DNA of 64,000 nucleotides, from positions 62,001 through 126,000 of the forward strand of contig NZ_LZEX01000002.1 of the NCBI RefSeq assembly GCF_001676055.1, in the 5' to 3' direction. Source of the DNA: Morganella psychrotolerans (GTDB lineage: Bacteria > Pseudomonadota > Gammaproteobacteria > Enterobacterales > Enterobacteriaceae). The notes below the pieces were generated by a model, which was not told the origin of the DNA, did not search any database, and saw only the letters and a list, made by a program, of their open reading frames with translations. The translations under genes were made by a program, and so were the position numbers. Below, piece after piece: positions 29,194-38,607 of this stretch (the stretch's first letter is position 1; each line of letters starts with the position of its first letter).

Positions 29194-29819
29194 GCAGTCA
29201 GGATGTCTTTAATAAAATAATGAGTATCGATGCTCTTATTGATTTAGAGTCAATTATTCCCTCGTTATCGGAATTACAACTTAATTTATCCACTTCGGTC
29301 CAACAGTTCCGGGATTGCCTGGAACTGGAGGATCCTTATTTTGAGCATTCAGAAGATTTTTGCCGGTTACTTTGTCTGTACCTGGATACCATTATCCTGA
29401 AATACACGGACAGCCAACAATTATCCTGGGCCCCCTACCTGCTGGAAAATTATTTTTACGGTTTCGATCGTGAGCCCTTTGATATGGTGCAACAACTTAC
29501 TTTTTTTTCAACCGTAAAACGCAATGCTATTTTTCTGCCGGCTTATCAGATGGCACTCCGGCTTGCTAAATTCCCGGCTTACAGCGTAAATCTAAAATCA
29601 GTATTGCCCCTTTTTGAGCCGGGACTGCCAAAACCGCCGGTTATTAAAATGGTTCCGCCACCGCCACCGGAAGCCGCAGAGGAAATTGCCTATCCAGAGC
29701 CGGTTGCTTACCGGACAGTCAATCTGCCGCTTATTTTTACCGCTGAAATTCTTTGCCTGATATGTATTCTGATTTTTGTCTGGCTTTATATTCGTGATAC
29801 TTTGGATATGCTGATTTAA
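29187..29819 (+). CDS. Short DotU/TssL-like membrane protein
   Basis: 210 residues. The N-terminal ~125 residues are helical with the DotU-like spacing LYLDTIILKY...SWAPYLLENYFYG (compare the usual E/D-rich helix and FFGE-type turn), followed by a Pro-rich linker (about 150-170). One membrane helix lies near the C-terminus (about 182-202, FTAEILCLICILIFVWLY). This resembles a stripped TssL without a cell-wall domain. It is fused end-to-start with the next gene, which does carry an OmpA domain. It may form a second or modified membrane complex with it. The family assignment rests on topology and weak motifs. Confidence 0.65.
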   Translation: MVSSQDVFNKIMSIDALIDLESIIPSLSELQLNLSTSVQQFRDCLELEDPYFEHSEDFCRLLCLYLDTIILKYTDSQQLSWAPYLLENYFYGFDREPFDMVQQLTFFSTVKRNAIFLPAYQMALRLAKFPAYSVNLKSVLPLFEPGLPKPPVIKMVPPPPPEAAEEIAYPEPVAYRTVNLPLIFTAEILCLICILIFVWLYIRDTLDMLI

Positions 29820-31454
29820 ATGAAAACCTTCGCTTCATTAAAAAAATGGCTGATAATTTTATTCAGCATTATTGCGCTTATCATGGCCGGCATGGCCTTT
29901 TATGATAAATCAAACCTGTTTATCTGGCTGAGCGGATTATGCGGCACTTTATTTATGTTCACTGTTATTTATGCAATCAGGATAAATGAACATGATGAGG
30001 TTATTGTTCACCAGGAAGATGATGTTAATGAAGCGCCGGAAATTGTGTTTATCCTTGGTCCCTATGCAAGAACCTGGTTTAGTCAGCAGGATGATGGTGA
30101 TACGCTGAGATTTGATAATAAAATCATCTGGATGCTGATTAATAAACCGGACGATTTACATAAACAAGTTTCCGCGATCAAACAGCAGCATACCCATTTT
30201 CAGCTCAGTGCTGTTTTTCCGGTACTTCCTGATGGCCATGATACTGATGCTCTGTTATTAAATAAAATACGCGGCTGGACAAATTCATTTTCACAAAATC
30301 AATTTGAACATAAAATCCCCTGCACATTAATTTTATATTCACGCCTGGGTAGCCAGCGGTTTGCACATAACCCGGATAAAGCTATCTGGATAGGACAGTT
30401 TAATATTTACAATACTGAACCAAAAGTATTACGCGAGGAAGTCACCTCTCTGCGTCACTCTCTTGCGGCGGTTTATCAACAACCTCACGCAGTTGCAGCA
30501 CAACATCGTAATGCAATGGCATTATCAACACTCAATTGGCTGGAAGATGCCGGAGTTCTGCCGGAAATTGAGACGTTATTTACCGAAAGTATTCTCGATT
30601 TTACCAATCTGCTGTTTTCTGATTACGGAAATGGTCCTACCCGGCACGGAGCCTGGTCCCGCTGGGTTCAGAAAAAATTTGCCGTTTTACCACGGATCTC
30701 CGCTTATCTGACACTGCCGCCATTACCGGTAAATATCGGTGAAGCGCCGGTTAAGGTAAGGAAAAAAACCGTTGAAATGACACCGGTTCCTTATCAGACA
30801 CTGCGCTATTCACTCCTGATTGTTCCGCTACTGATTGCTGGTGCAATGGTCAGTACTCTGCTCTGGTCTCTGAATTTTCATGTTCAGAGAAATGAAACAG
30901 TTAATGCGCTGGTACAGCAATTCGAAATTACACCGCCAAATGCGTTACAGCAACGGGTTGAAATAATTCTGCAGATGAAGAAATTATCTCAGGCTATAGA
31001 AAATCATGAAACCCCCTATTTCTTTATTATTGAACTTGCAAAACCTGAAATATTCACTGAAAAACTGGATAAATCAATTGCAGAATTTTCCCGTAGCCCA
31101 CTCTATATCGCTCATGATAAAAATATTGTTTTTGATATCGGCAGTTCAAAATTAAAACAGGAAAGTACAGAATATCTGATGCCGGTTTTGCAATTTATTA
31201 AGCAAAATCCGGAACTGAAAATTTTAATTGAAGGTTACACCGATAACACCGGCAATGATAAAAACAATATTAATTTATCACTAAACCGGGCAGAACAAGT
31301 CAGGCATTGGTTACAGGAATCGTCCGGGTTACCGGAATCACATTTCGTAACCCACGGTCTGGGTGCCCAAAACCCGATAGCAGATAATGATTCTCAGGAT
31401 GGACGGGAGCAAAACCGCCGTGTTGAAATCAAAATTTATCAGGAAAATCGCTAG
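29820..31454 (+). CDS. TssM-like topology protein with OmpA domain
   Basis: 544 residues. Two membrane helices near the N-terminus (about 9-27 and 31-52), a cytoplasmic region of ~280 residues with no Walker A motif, a third membrane helix (about 337-357), and a periplasmic part ending in an OmpA-type peptidoglycan-binding domain (about 435-544). The domain has IEGYTDNTGNDKNN and the Asn-Arg-Arg motif REQNRRVEIKI. The layout imitates TssM, but it is shorter and ends in a cell-wall anchor. It starts one base after the DotU-like stop. It is best read as a T6SS accessory envelope protein. Confidence 0.75.
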   Translation: MKTFASLKKWLIILFSIIALIMAGMAFYDKSNLFIWLSGLCGTLFMFTVIYAIRINEHDEVIVHQEDDVNEAPEIVFILGPYARTWFSQQDDGDTLRFDNKIIWMLINKPDDLHKQVSAIKQQHTHFQLSAVFPVLPDGHDTDALLLNKIRGWTNSFSQNQFEHKIPCTLILYSRLGSQRFAHNPDKAIWIGQFNIYNTEPKVLREEVTSLRHSLAAVYQQPHAVAAQHRNAMALSTLNWLEDAGVLPEIETLFTESILDFTNLLFSDYGNGPTRHGAWSRWVQKKFAVLPRISAYLTLPPLPVNIGEAPVKVRKKTVEMTPVPYQTLRYSLLIVPLLIAGAMVSTLLWSLNFHVQRNETVNALVQQFEITPPNALQQRVEIILQMKKLSQAIENHETPYFFIIELAKPEIFTEKLDKSIAEFSRSPLYIAHDKNIVFDIGSSKLKQESTEYLMPVLQFIKQNPELKILIEGYTDNTGNDKNNINLSLNRAEQVRHWLQESSGLPESHFVTHGLGAQNPIADNDSQDGREQNRRVEIKIYQENR

Positions 31455-31479
31455 TTATATCTTTTGAGGATTATTATTT

Positions 31480-31965
31480 ATGAGTAAAAATAACGAATAC
31501 ATTATTCCTGAAGGCAGTTTTATTACCTCTACGCCTAATTTGGATAATTCATTAAATATTTTAATTTATCGGGATCCGACATTAAATGAATATAATATTG
31601 TCGTACACCGGGCTTTTTTAGATGAAGATGAAACTGTTGAAGAATTTTGTGAAAATGAAGTAAAAACCTTCACCCGTAATCTGGCCGGATTTAAAGAAGA
31701 AGGGAAAATGATCACCCATGAATTAGGGCCGATGAAATTAAAAGTTGTTCAGATTGCTAACAGTTATCTGGATGAAGGTGAGCGCTTACAGCAGGTACAA
31801 TCTATGATTAAGCTGCCTTACCACAGAGATAATAACCCGAATAATAACCGCATCATTATTTTCACGCTTAACCGTAAAGGCGACTTTACTGAATATCAGC
31901 GTAAACATTATGTTCGTGTTCTGAACAGTTTTGCGCCAAACTCGACTTCCGGATTATTAGGCTAA
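31480..31965 (+). CDS. Eag-type T6SS effector chaperone (DUF1795)
   Basis: 161 residues. The pattern YIIPEGSFIT, DNSLNILIYRD, then VVHRAFLDEDETVEEF matches DUF1795/DcrB-like EagR/EagT proteins, dimeric chaperones that shield the N-terminal membrane segments of PAAR-Rhs or other pre-PAAR effectors until loading on VgrG. It closes the plus-strand T6SS arm, 25 bases after the OmpA-domain gene, and is followed by a terminator. No pre-PAAR effector is encoded next to it or elsewhere in this window, which is unusual because Eag genes normally precede their client. Confidence 0.85.
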   Translation: MSKNNEYIIPEGSFITSTPNLDNSLNILIYRDPTLNEYNIVVHRAFLDEDETVEEFCENEVKTFTRNLAGFKEEGKMITHELGPMKLKVVQIANSYLDEGERLQQVQSMIKLPYHRDNNPNNNRIIIFTLNRKGDFTEYQRKHYVRVLNSFAPNSTSGLLG

Positions 31966-31972
31966 TATTATT

Positions 31973-31998
31973 CCCCTATAGATAATATAGGGGTTTTA
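31973..31998 (+). terminator. Terminator of plus-strand T6SS arm
   Basis: CCCCTATA, a short AT loop, TATAGGGG, then TTTTATTCTTTTT, immediately after the Eag-type gene stop. It also lies at the convergent end of the GT25-like gene. Confidence 0.85.
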
Positions 31999-32012
31999 TT
32001 CTTTTTAGTCTG

Positions 32013-32669
32013 TTACATCTCATCAATAGTTCTGCTGAAATAACATACTCTGTCTGTCATGTACCCTTCAATATCACTCATATCCACCAGTTGATATCCG
32101 ACACAAGGATAAATCGCATACCAGTCATCCCGCTGCATAAGATAATGCCAATAAACATCCAGACTGCAGTAGTTGCGGTGTATAATACCTTCATTCATTT
32201 TTTCAATAGACACATCAAAGACTGCAATCAACTCGTCATAATAATGTTGATTAACAATATAACTATTGGAAAGATAAGAGCGGAATACCTGATAAAAACA
32301 ACCATGTTTCTGTTTAATCTTAAAATAACTTCCTGATAAAAATCCGGCATCCCAGTCAGTTGATATCAGGCTACTGAAAAAATAATTGATTCTGTCATGT
32401 GATTCATCATCATCATTAAAGACCATATCGTCTTCAAGAATCAGTACATTTTGCCAGTTATTTTCTTTCGCCATCGTCAATACAGCAACATGAGACATCG
32501 CGCAACCCAGTGCACCTTTATCGTGTTCTATCGCCTCAAAACGGATTATTTTCTCCGGAGGAACCGCCATTTTCTTCAGCTGAAATTCAATGCTTTCCCG
32601 TCTGTCTGTGCGTTTTGCCAAATTGATATACACAACTTTATCGACAAAACCCCAGTTAACTCTAATCAT
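32013..32669 (-). CDS. GT25-family glycosyltransferase
   Basis: 218 residues. The start VDKVVYINLAKRTDRRESIE, the motif GALGCAMSHVAVLTMAKEN and the DXD-type ILEDDMVF mark a family 25 glycosyltransferase (LgtB/LpsA type; also eukaryotic collagen galactosyltransferases). Such enzymes usually add galactose or glucose to lipooligosaccharide; some act on proteins. It is a lone gene converging on the T6SS operon with the GT60-like gene, with no LPS genes around it, so a T6SS- or fimbria-linked glycan is worth considering. Confidence 0.88.
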   Translation of the reverse strand: MIRVNWGFVDKVVYINLAKRTDRRESIEFQLKKMAVPPEKIIRFEAIEHDKGALGCAMSHVAVLTMAKENNWQNVLILEDDMVFNDDDESHDRINYFFSSLISTDWDAGFLSGSYFKIKQKHGCFYQVFRSYLSNSYIVNQHYYDELIAVFDVSIEKMNEGIIHRNYCSLDVYWHYLMQRDDWYAIYPCVGYQLVDMSDIEGYMTDRVCYFSRTIDEM

Positions 32670-32933
32670 CCATGTTCTCCAAAGTATTAATACTCTTATT
32701 CATGCAAACTGCAGGTTCGTTGACTTCATCCCTGAAGACGCCGGCTCATCACTCTGTAAAATGCAGTTCAATAATGAATATAGTTAAAAAATAAATTTAT
32801 CTTTCACATTACATAATCAGTGCTGGAATATAATTTTGTATAAACTTCTCATAATTCGCATTATTTTTTGAGCAGATTAATCCGTTATATTTTATTTTTA
32901 TACATCGTTTTATCTCTGTCGCAATGTTCGTTT

Positions 32934-32966
32934 AAAAAAAACAGCTGCGGGTTTCCCGGCAGCTGC
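32934..32966 (-). terminator. Terminator of adhP
   Basis: On the minus strand a GC-rich stem (GCAGCTGCCGGG / CCCGCAGCTG with loop AAA and one bulge) is followed by a run of eight T, 30 bases after the adhP stop. Confidence 0.9.
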
Positions 32967-32993
32967 TTTATTGTCTCAGATACTATCAGGACA

Positions 32994-34010
32994 TTATTTT
33001 TTCTTTGTAAAATCAATTACCATACGGCCGGTAAATTTACCCTGTGCCATCTCTTCGAAAATGGTATTGATATCTTCCAGCGGACGCAATGCTACCTTCG
33101 GCACGACTTTTCCTTCCGCGCCGAAACGGAACGCTTCTTTCAGGTCTTCACGTGTTCCCACCAGCGAACCAACCACTTCGATACCATCCAGTACCAGACG
33201 CGGAATACTCAGATCCATCGTTTCAACCGGCAGACCGACTGCAACAACCCGTCCGGCAGCACGTACGCTGGCAATTGCTGAATTGAATGCAGATTTAGCC
33301 ACTGCGGTCACAACCGCAGCATGTACACCACCGAGGTCTTTTTGGATGATTTCATCCACATTATCTGTTTTCGGATTCAGTACCAGATCAGCACCCATCT
33401 CTTTCGCCAGTGCAAGCTGCTTGTCATTCACATCAATGGCAACGACTTTGGCATTAAACACATTTTTAGCGTATTGCAGCGCAAGGTTACCCAGCCCGCC
33501 GAGACCATAAATTGCCAGCCACTGCCCCGGTTTAATACCGGAAACTTTAATCGCTTTATAGGTTGTCACACCCGCGCAGGTAATACTGCTGGCAGCCGCT
33601 GATTCCAGACCATCAGGCACTTTTACCGAATAATCTGCAGTCACGATACACTCTTCCGCCATACCGCCGTCAACGGTATAACCGGCATTTTTCACTTCAC
33701 GACAGAATGTTTCTTTGCCGCTGTTACAATACTCACAGTGACCACATCCGCGGAAGAACCAGGCGACACTGGCGCGATCCCCTACTTTCAGTGATGTTAC
33801 ACCCTCACCGATTTCTGTTACCACCCCAATTCCCTCGTGCCCGAGGATCACACCGGAGACATCACCAAAATCGGCGTTTTTCACATGCAGGTCAGTGTGA
33901 CAAACACCACAGCATTCCATTTTTAATAAGGCTTCACCGTATTTCAGCGGACGTAATGTTTTTTCTTTTATTTCCACTGTTTTATTTTTCGCGACGACGG
34001 CAGCTTTCAT
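32994..34010 (-). CDS. adhP: Zinc alcohol dehydrogenase, AdhP type
   Basis: 338 residues, a typical length for NAD-dependent medium-chain alcohol dehydrogenase. Catalytic zinc ligands lie in [10 protein letters not shown] and GHEGIG. The structural zinc loop [15 protein letters not shown] is complete, and the Rossmann motif is GLGGLGNLA. It oxidises or reduces ethanol, propanol and the matching aldehydes. A single gene with its own terminator and a ~150-base upstream region. Confidence 0.95.
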   Translation of the reverse strand: MKAAVVAKNKTVEIKEKTLRPLKYGEALLKMECCGVCHTDLHVKNADFGDVSGVILGHEGIGVVTEIGEGVTSLKVGDRASVAWFFRGCGHCEYCNSGKETFCREVKNAGYTVDGGMAEECIVTADYSVKVPDGLESAAASSITCAGVTTYKAIKVSGIKPGQWLAIYGLGGLGNLALQYAKNVFNAKVVAIDVNDKQLALAKEMGADLVLNPKTDNVDEIIQKDLGGVHAAVVTAVAKSAFNSAIASVRAAGRVVAVGLPVETMDLSIPRLVLDGIEVVGSLVGTREDLKEAFRFGAEGKVVPKVALRPLEDINTIFEEMAQGKFTGRMVIDFTKKK

Positions 34011-34167
34011 AATTCACCTCAATAATGAAACAACATCAATGTTATGTTCAGTTAAGAAACATAACGACCATTAACAATTTCAGTGTAACCCGTAATAAGA
34101 AGTAATACTGTACTAAGAATGCCAATAATATTTGCTATCATTAATATGATAAACCAGATTCAGACAA

Positions 34168-35079
34168 TTATATCTGAGGGTCAGAATGGCGGTGCGCCAC
34201 AGGGTATAAAGGTGCCGGTAATGGTTCACGACACTCATTTTCGATTACCCCGAAACGAACATCGCCACTATTCCAGTCACTGACAGCCTGTTGTAATGAC
34301 TGTGAATTGTAGCCGGCGAAATTCCACCACAGCATGATTTTTTCCTGCATCGGCGCGCCCCCCAGTAATAGTATCCGGGTGCCTTTCATCAGTGTCAGAG
34401 TGAGTGAGGATAACCCTTCTCCGAGATAAACTAATTCATTCGTCGTATAAATTTCATCACAATAAGTCAGTTGCCCTTCCAGAATAAATATACCGTATTC
34501 AAAATCCGGACGGGTATTCAGCGTGGTTTGAGCCGATTGTTGTGCCTGTAAATCAATGCCGACCAACGCAGAGAAATGCAGTACCGGAGAGCATCTCTCC
34601 CCATATTCCCCGGCAAGCAGGGTAAAACGGACCTGGTCGACATTCCAGACAGGTAAATCCGGATAGTGATCAAACCTGGGTGGCATCTCACTTTCAGCAG
34701 GCGGCAGGGCAATCCAGAGTTGTGCTGCGTGCAGGCGCGGATGTCGTCCGGCAGAATCTTCGGTGTGCGTGATCCCGTGTCCGGCCGTCATCAGATTAAC
34801 CTGGCCCGGGCGGATAATTTGTTCCGACCCCAGACTGTCACGGTGCAATATTTCACCCTCCAGCATCCAGGTAAAGGTTTGCAAACCGGTATGCGGATGC
34901 GGACCAACTTTCATACCGTCCTGACCTTTAAATACAGCAGGCCCCGCATGATCAAGAAAGCACCAGGCGCCAATCAGCCGCCGATCTTTCACCGGTAATG
35001 CGCGGGAGACCGGTACACCGCCGACCTCTTTGCTGCGTGCGGGCAGGCGTTGAGGTAAAACCCCGTGTCTGTCAGTCAT
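34168..35079 (-). CDS. Pirin family protein
   Basis: 303 residues of the bicupin pirin family. Metal ligands are in the motif GPHPHTGLQT (two His) and in GHGITHTEDS (His, Glu). Some bacterial pirins have quercetinase activity or bind pyruvate dehydrogenase; the role here is unknown. It stands alone between adhP and the type I secretion operon. Confidence 0.9.
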   Translation of the reverse strand: MTDRHGVLPQRLPARSKEVGGVPVSRALPVKDRRLIGAWCFLDHAGPAVFKGQDGMKVGPHPHTGLQTFTWMLEGEILHRDSLGSEQIIRPGQVNLMTAGHGITHTEDSAGRHPRLHAAQLWIALPPAESEMPPRFDHYPDLPVWNVDQVRFTLLAGEYGERCSPVLHFSALVGIDLQAQQSAQTTLNTRPDFEYGIFILEGQLTYCDEIYTTNELVYLGEGLSSLTLTLMKGTRILLLGGAPMQEKIMLWWNFAGYNSQSLQQAVSDWNSGDVRFGVIENECREPLPAPLYPVAHRHSDPQI

Positions 35080-35180
35080 TGTGTTACCTGTCTGTTCTGG
35101 TGAAATAATACCGCCAGTATACCGGACTGTTACCCGGAAGGATCAGCAGGATGTTGGTATACGTAAGATAAATAAAAGAA

Positions 35181-35222
35181 AGCGCCCCCGTGAGTCACTA
35201 TGTGGCCACACAGGGGTATATG
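35181..35222 (-). terminator. Possible terminator of type I secretion operon
   Basis: Imperfect GC-rich stem (CCCC and GGGG blocks around GTGGCCAC) just after the HlyD-type gene on the minus strand, followed by a T-rich stretch. The fold is irregular. Confidence 0.4.
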
Positions 35223-35228
35223 GGAGCG

Positions 35229-36452
35229 TTATCGCTCGCGCAGGGCTTCATTTGCCCGGTTCAGCGGTTTCACCAGATAACGGAGAATCGATTTACTGCC
35301 GGTTTTGATGTCGACTTCCGCAACCATCCCCGGGAAAATCTGAAACTCTTTACCGGCTTTATTAATCAGTGCATCTTTACTTGTCCGGATAAGGATCCGG
35401 TAATAAACATGATCGCGCTGAATTTCATCCTGAAGGGTATCCGGTGAGATAAGTATTACCTCCCCTTCCAGTCCGCCGTAAATAGCATAATCATACGCGG
35501 TAATTTTCACCAGAGCGGCGTCGTTCAGGCGGATATGCGCGATATCCTGCGGCGAAATTTTCGCTTCCACAATCAATTGATCATCCAGCGGGATAATATC
35601 CATGATTTTCCCGCCCGGTGCGATAACGCCACCGATGGTATTCACTTCAATATTTTTCACAATTCCGCGTACCGGTGAAACAACTTTTGCCCGCTGCAAT
35701 GAGTCATCACGGGCACGCATAACCGACTCCAGTTCTTCCAGCTCTTTATTGGATTCTGCAAGTTGCTCGCGCGCATTCACCACATATTCATTATGCAGTT
35801 CCTGCTTTTTACTCTCCAGTTCAGATATTGTCCGCTTCAGGCGGATCAATTCCACTTCACTTGACGCCCCGGATTTTACCAGGCGTTGCAGGATCATCTC
35901 TTCACGACGGTAAAGCTGCAGTGAGTTATTTACACCTTTAATTGACTGTCCCAGCCGCTCTTTACGTGATTTATACAGACGCTGTTCTGCTTCTACCAGT
36001 GCGGTATCCTTTTTAACCAGCTCAGGGATAACAAATTCACTGCCGGAGACTTCAGCATTCAGACGGGCGGACTTGATCAGATTGGCTTTATAGCGGCTGC
36101 GGCTCTCATCCAGAGAAGACTCAAAACGGGTTTCATCCAGATACGCGATAGCCTGTCCCTTTTCAACGATCGCGCCTTCGCGGACTTCCAGTGAAGAGAG
36201 AATACCGCCTTCAAGAGACTGAACAACCTGCTCACGGGATGACGGAATAATTTTCCCCTGCCCCTTGGTAATTTCATCCACATCCGACAATGCGGCCCAG
36301 ATAAGTAAAATAATGAAAAAACCTGAAATAACCAATATCAGGCTGACCAGACGGGGCAGTCCCGGCTCATGCTGACCACCGTAGAGAAACGGGACTCCGC
36401 GCAGGTTTGTTTCAGGCGTCGGTGCTGCCCTCTGAGTTTTCATTTTTTTCAT
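35229..36452 (-). CDS. Type I secretion membrane fusion protein (HlyD/LapC)
   Basis: 407 residues. One membrane helix (about 36-56), the biotinyl-lipoyl-like motif GAIVEKGQAIAYLDETRF, a long coiled coil (about 110-250) and the C-terminal VRGIVKNIEVNTIGGVIAPGG region typical of HlyD/LapC adaptors. It bridges the ABC exporter and TolC. It starts two bases after the ABC transporter gene. Substrates of this subfamily are usually giant RTX adhesins; none is encoded in the window. Confidence 0.93.
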   Translation of the reverse strand: MKKMKTQRAAPTPETNLRGVPFLYGGQHEPGLPRLVSLILVISGFFIILLIWAALSDVDEITKGQGKIIPSSREQVVQSLEGGILSSLEVREGAIVEKGQAIAYLDETRFESSLDESRSRYKANLIKSARLNAEVSGSEFVIPELVKKDTALVEAEQRLYKSRKERLGQSIKGVNNSLQLYRREEMILQRLVKSGASSEVELIRLKRTISELESKKQELHNEYVVNAREQLAESNKELEELESVMRARDDSLQRAKVVSPVRGIVKNIEVNTIGGVIAPGGKIMDIIPLDDQLIVEAKISPQDIAHIRLNDAALVKITAYDYAIYGGLEGEVILISPDTLQDEIQRDHVYYRILIRTSKDALINKAGKEFQIFPGMVAEVDIKTGSKSILRYLVKPLNRANEALRER

Positions 36453-36453
36453 C

Positions 36454-38607
36454 TCAGTTTCCTGCCTTAGCCGGTGCCGTTGTACCGGACATCAGGTTCC
36501 TGAGAACCTCGTCACGGGCACCATCAAGCACAATTCGTCCGTTATTCATCACGATAATCCTGTCAACCAGTTGCAACACACTTGTCCGGTGCGTGGCAAC
36601 CACCAGCGTTTTGTCCTGTGCCCATGTTTTCAGCCCGCTGATAAGGCGCTGTTCCGCAATTTCATCCAGAGCGGATGTTGGTTCATCCAGCAGCACAATA
36701 TTCGGATTTGTCAGGATGGTACGGGCAAGCAGAACAGCCTGCCGCTGTCCGCCGGACATCCCGATCCCGCCTTCCCATAAGACCCGGCTCAATCCCTGCG
36801 GGCTGCTGCTGACCAAATCAGCCACACCGGCAATCTGTAATGCATCAATAATTTGCACATCATCTGCTTTCGGTGCCCCCAGAGTCATATTATCGCGCAA
36901 TGTGCCGTGTAACAGACGGGAGTTCGCCCCGAGATAACCTATATCACGGCGCACATCGTAAGGATCAATTGCTGATAAATTGACATCATCCAGGCGGATT
37001 TGCCCGGCGACCGGATCTAATAACCCGCTCAATGCATACAGTAGTGTCGATTTTCCGGAGCCGTTACGCCCGAGAATGGCAATTTTTTCACCCGGTTTAA
37101 TCGTCAGCGAACCAATCGTCAGTACCGGATTTGCCTGCACATCATAGGTAACAGAGACATTTTCAAATTCATAATGTCCGGTCAGTGACGGCTTATGAAT
37201 CAGTTTTGTGCCGTACTGGGCATCAACCGGTTTTTCCATCAGCTCATTCAGGCTTTTTAATGAAACTTTCGTTGATTGCCAGCGCGCCAGCAGCCCGGAG
37301 ATCTGCGCCATCGGCGCCATCATCCGTGAGCTGAGAATAGATGCCCCGAGCAGTGCGCCGGTGGTGATCGCCCCGTCCATGACCAGGAATGCCCCGCACA
37401 GTACGGTCACAGCAAAAACCAGTGTCTGGATGGTCTGGCTCCAGGTCATCAGTCCCTGGGTGATAAATTTCACTTTAAGGTTTGTATCACCCACTTTTTC
37501 ATTCAGGTAGTTCCACTCCTGCTGAAAACGCGGTTCCGCACGGTGAAATTTAATATCTTCCGCGCACTGAACTGCTTCAATCAAAGAGGCATTACGCAGT
37601 GTACTTTCCCGCATTGCTTCATTGGCAAGTTTGCCCAGCTTAGGCTGAAGCAGCAGACCGGGCAGGATCATAAAAAACAGCGCCACCAGAGGAACCAGCG
37701 CCAGGGGACCGGCGATCAGCCACAAAATGACCAGGAATAAAAAGAAGAAAGGTAAATCAGATGCTGCTGTTACCGTTGTGGAGGTAATGGTTTCACGGAC
37801 ATTTTCCAGTTCCCGTAACTGGGAAACAAAGGTCCCGGTTGAGCGCATGCGCTCTTTCATGCGGATACGTAACGCATGACCGAACACCGTATCGGTAATT
37901 TTCAGATCCGCCCGTTTACCGATAAGATCAATCAGCCTTACCCGCATGATCCGCATCGTAAATTCAAATCCCATCGCAATCAGCACACCAATAAAGAGCA
38001 CCAGCAGAGTGGGAATCGATTTTCCGGGAATAACCCGGTCATAGACCTGCATAGAGAAAATTATTGAACTCAGTGCCAGGACGTTAGCCAGCAACGCGGC
38101 AATCAGTACGGAGACAAAATATTTGCGATCACGCAGGACAATATCCCAGAACCAGCTTTTCTTAAACGGCCGGATATAATCATCCACGCGCGCATCCGGC
38201 ACATTTCTTTCCGGTCGCGCAAGGATAACATCCCCGCCCTGAGTCAGTTTCAGTAACTCATCCAGCGCAATATGATTTTTTTTCTGTCCGCCGTGCAGTA
38301 ACACCACCTGAACACGACCATCAGCAGAGATACTCTCTGCATACAAAGCCTGTCCGTCCGGCAGTGCCACAATAAAAGGCAGATACCAGGGATTGAGCAT
38401 CTCTTTAGTCAGCGGCACCCGGTCAAGCGTCAGACCAATGTTACGGGCGATGCGCTGAAGCTCGGTTTTTTGTCCGGTTCCGCTGCTGTAGGTAAAATTG
38501 ACTCTGGCATTCTCTTCCGAGACCGGCAAACGATAATGACGGGCAGCGAGGATCAAAGCCTGCAACCAGGTTTCATTATATTCGCTCTGTTGTTGCTCTG
38601 AAATCAC
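36454..38607 (-). CDS. Type I secretion ABC exporter (LapB type)
   Basis: 717 residues. An N-terminal C39-like domain (about 1-140) lacks the catalytic cysteine, as in exporters of C-terminal-signal substrates. Six membrane helices span about 160-430. The ATPase domain has Walker A GRNGSGKST, signature MSGGQRQAV and Walker B NIVLLDEPTSALD. It overlaps the TolC-like gene by four bases (ATGA) and is followed by the HlyD-type gene, forming a three-gene exporter. Confidence 0.95.
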   Translation of the reverse strand: MISEQQQSEYNETWLQALILAARHYRLPVSEENARVNFTYSSGTGQKTELQRIARNIGLTLDRVPLTKEMLNPWYLPFIVALPDGQALYAESISADGRVQVVLLHGGQKKNHIALDELLKLTQGGDVILARPERNVPDARVDDYIRPFKKSWFWDIVLRDRKYFVSVLIAALLANVLALSSIIFSMQVYDRVIPGKSIPTLLVLFIGVLIAMGFEFTMRIMRVRLIDLIGKRADLKITDTVFGHALRIRMKERMRSTGTFVSQLRELENVRETITSTTVTAASDLPFFFLFLVILWLIAGPLALVPLVALFFMILPGLLLQPKLGKLANEAMRESTLRNASLIEAVQCAEDIKFHRAEPRFQQEWNYLNEKVGDTNLKVKFITQGLMTWSQTIQTLVFAVTVLCGAFLVMDGAITTGALLGASILSSRMMAPMAQISGLLARWQSTKVSLKSLNELMEKPVDAQYGTKLIHKPSLTGHYEFENVSVTYDVQANPVLTIGSLTIKPGEKIAILGRNGSGKSTLLYALSGLLDPVAGQIRLDDVNLSAIDPYDVRRDIGYLGANSRLLHGTLRDNMTLGAPKADDVQIIDALQIAGVADLVSSSPQGLSRVLWEGGIGMSGGQRQAVLLARTILTNPNIVLLDEPTSALDEIAEQRLISGLKTWAQDKTLVVATHRTSVLQLVDRIIVMNNGRIVLDGARDEVLRNLMSGTTAPAKAGN

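Noticed and set aside
32868-33510. Plus-strand frames over adhP and its terminator
   Set aside because: Antisense to a clear alcohol dehydrogenase gene, with Cys/Phe-rich unlikely composition.
36454-38607. C39-peptidase exporter for the microcin-like peptide
   Set aside because: The N-terminal domain lacks the catalytic Cys, and gene order is that of a LapB-type exporter.
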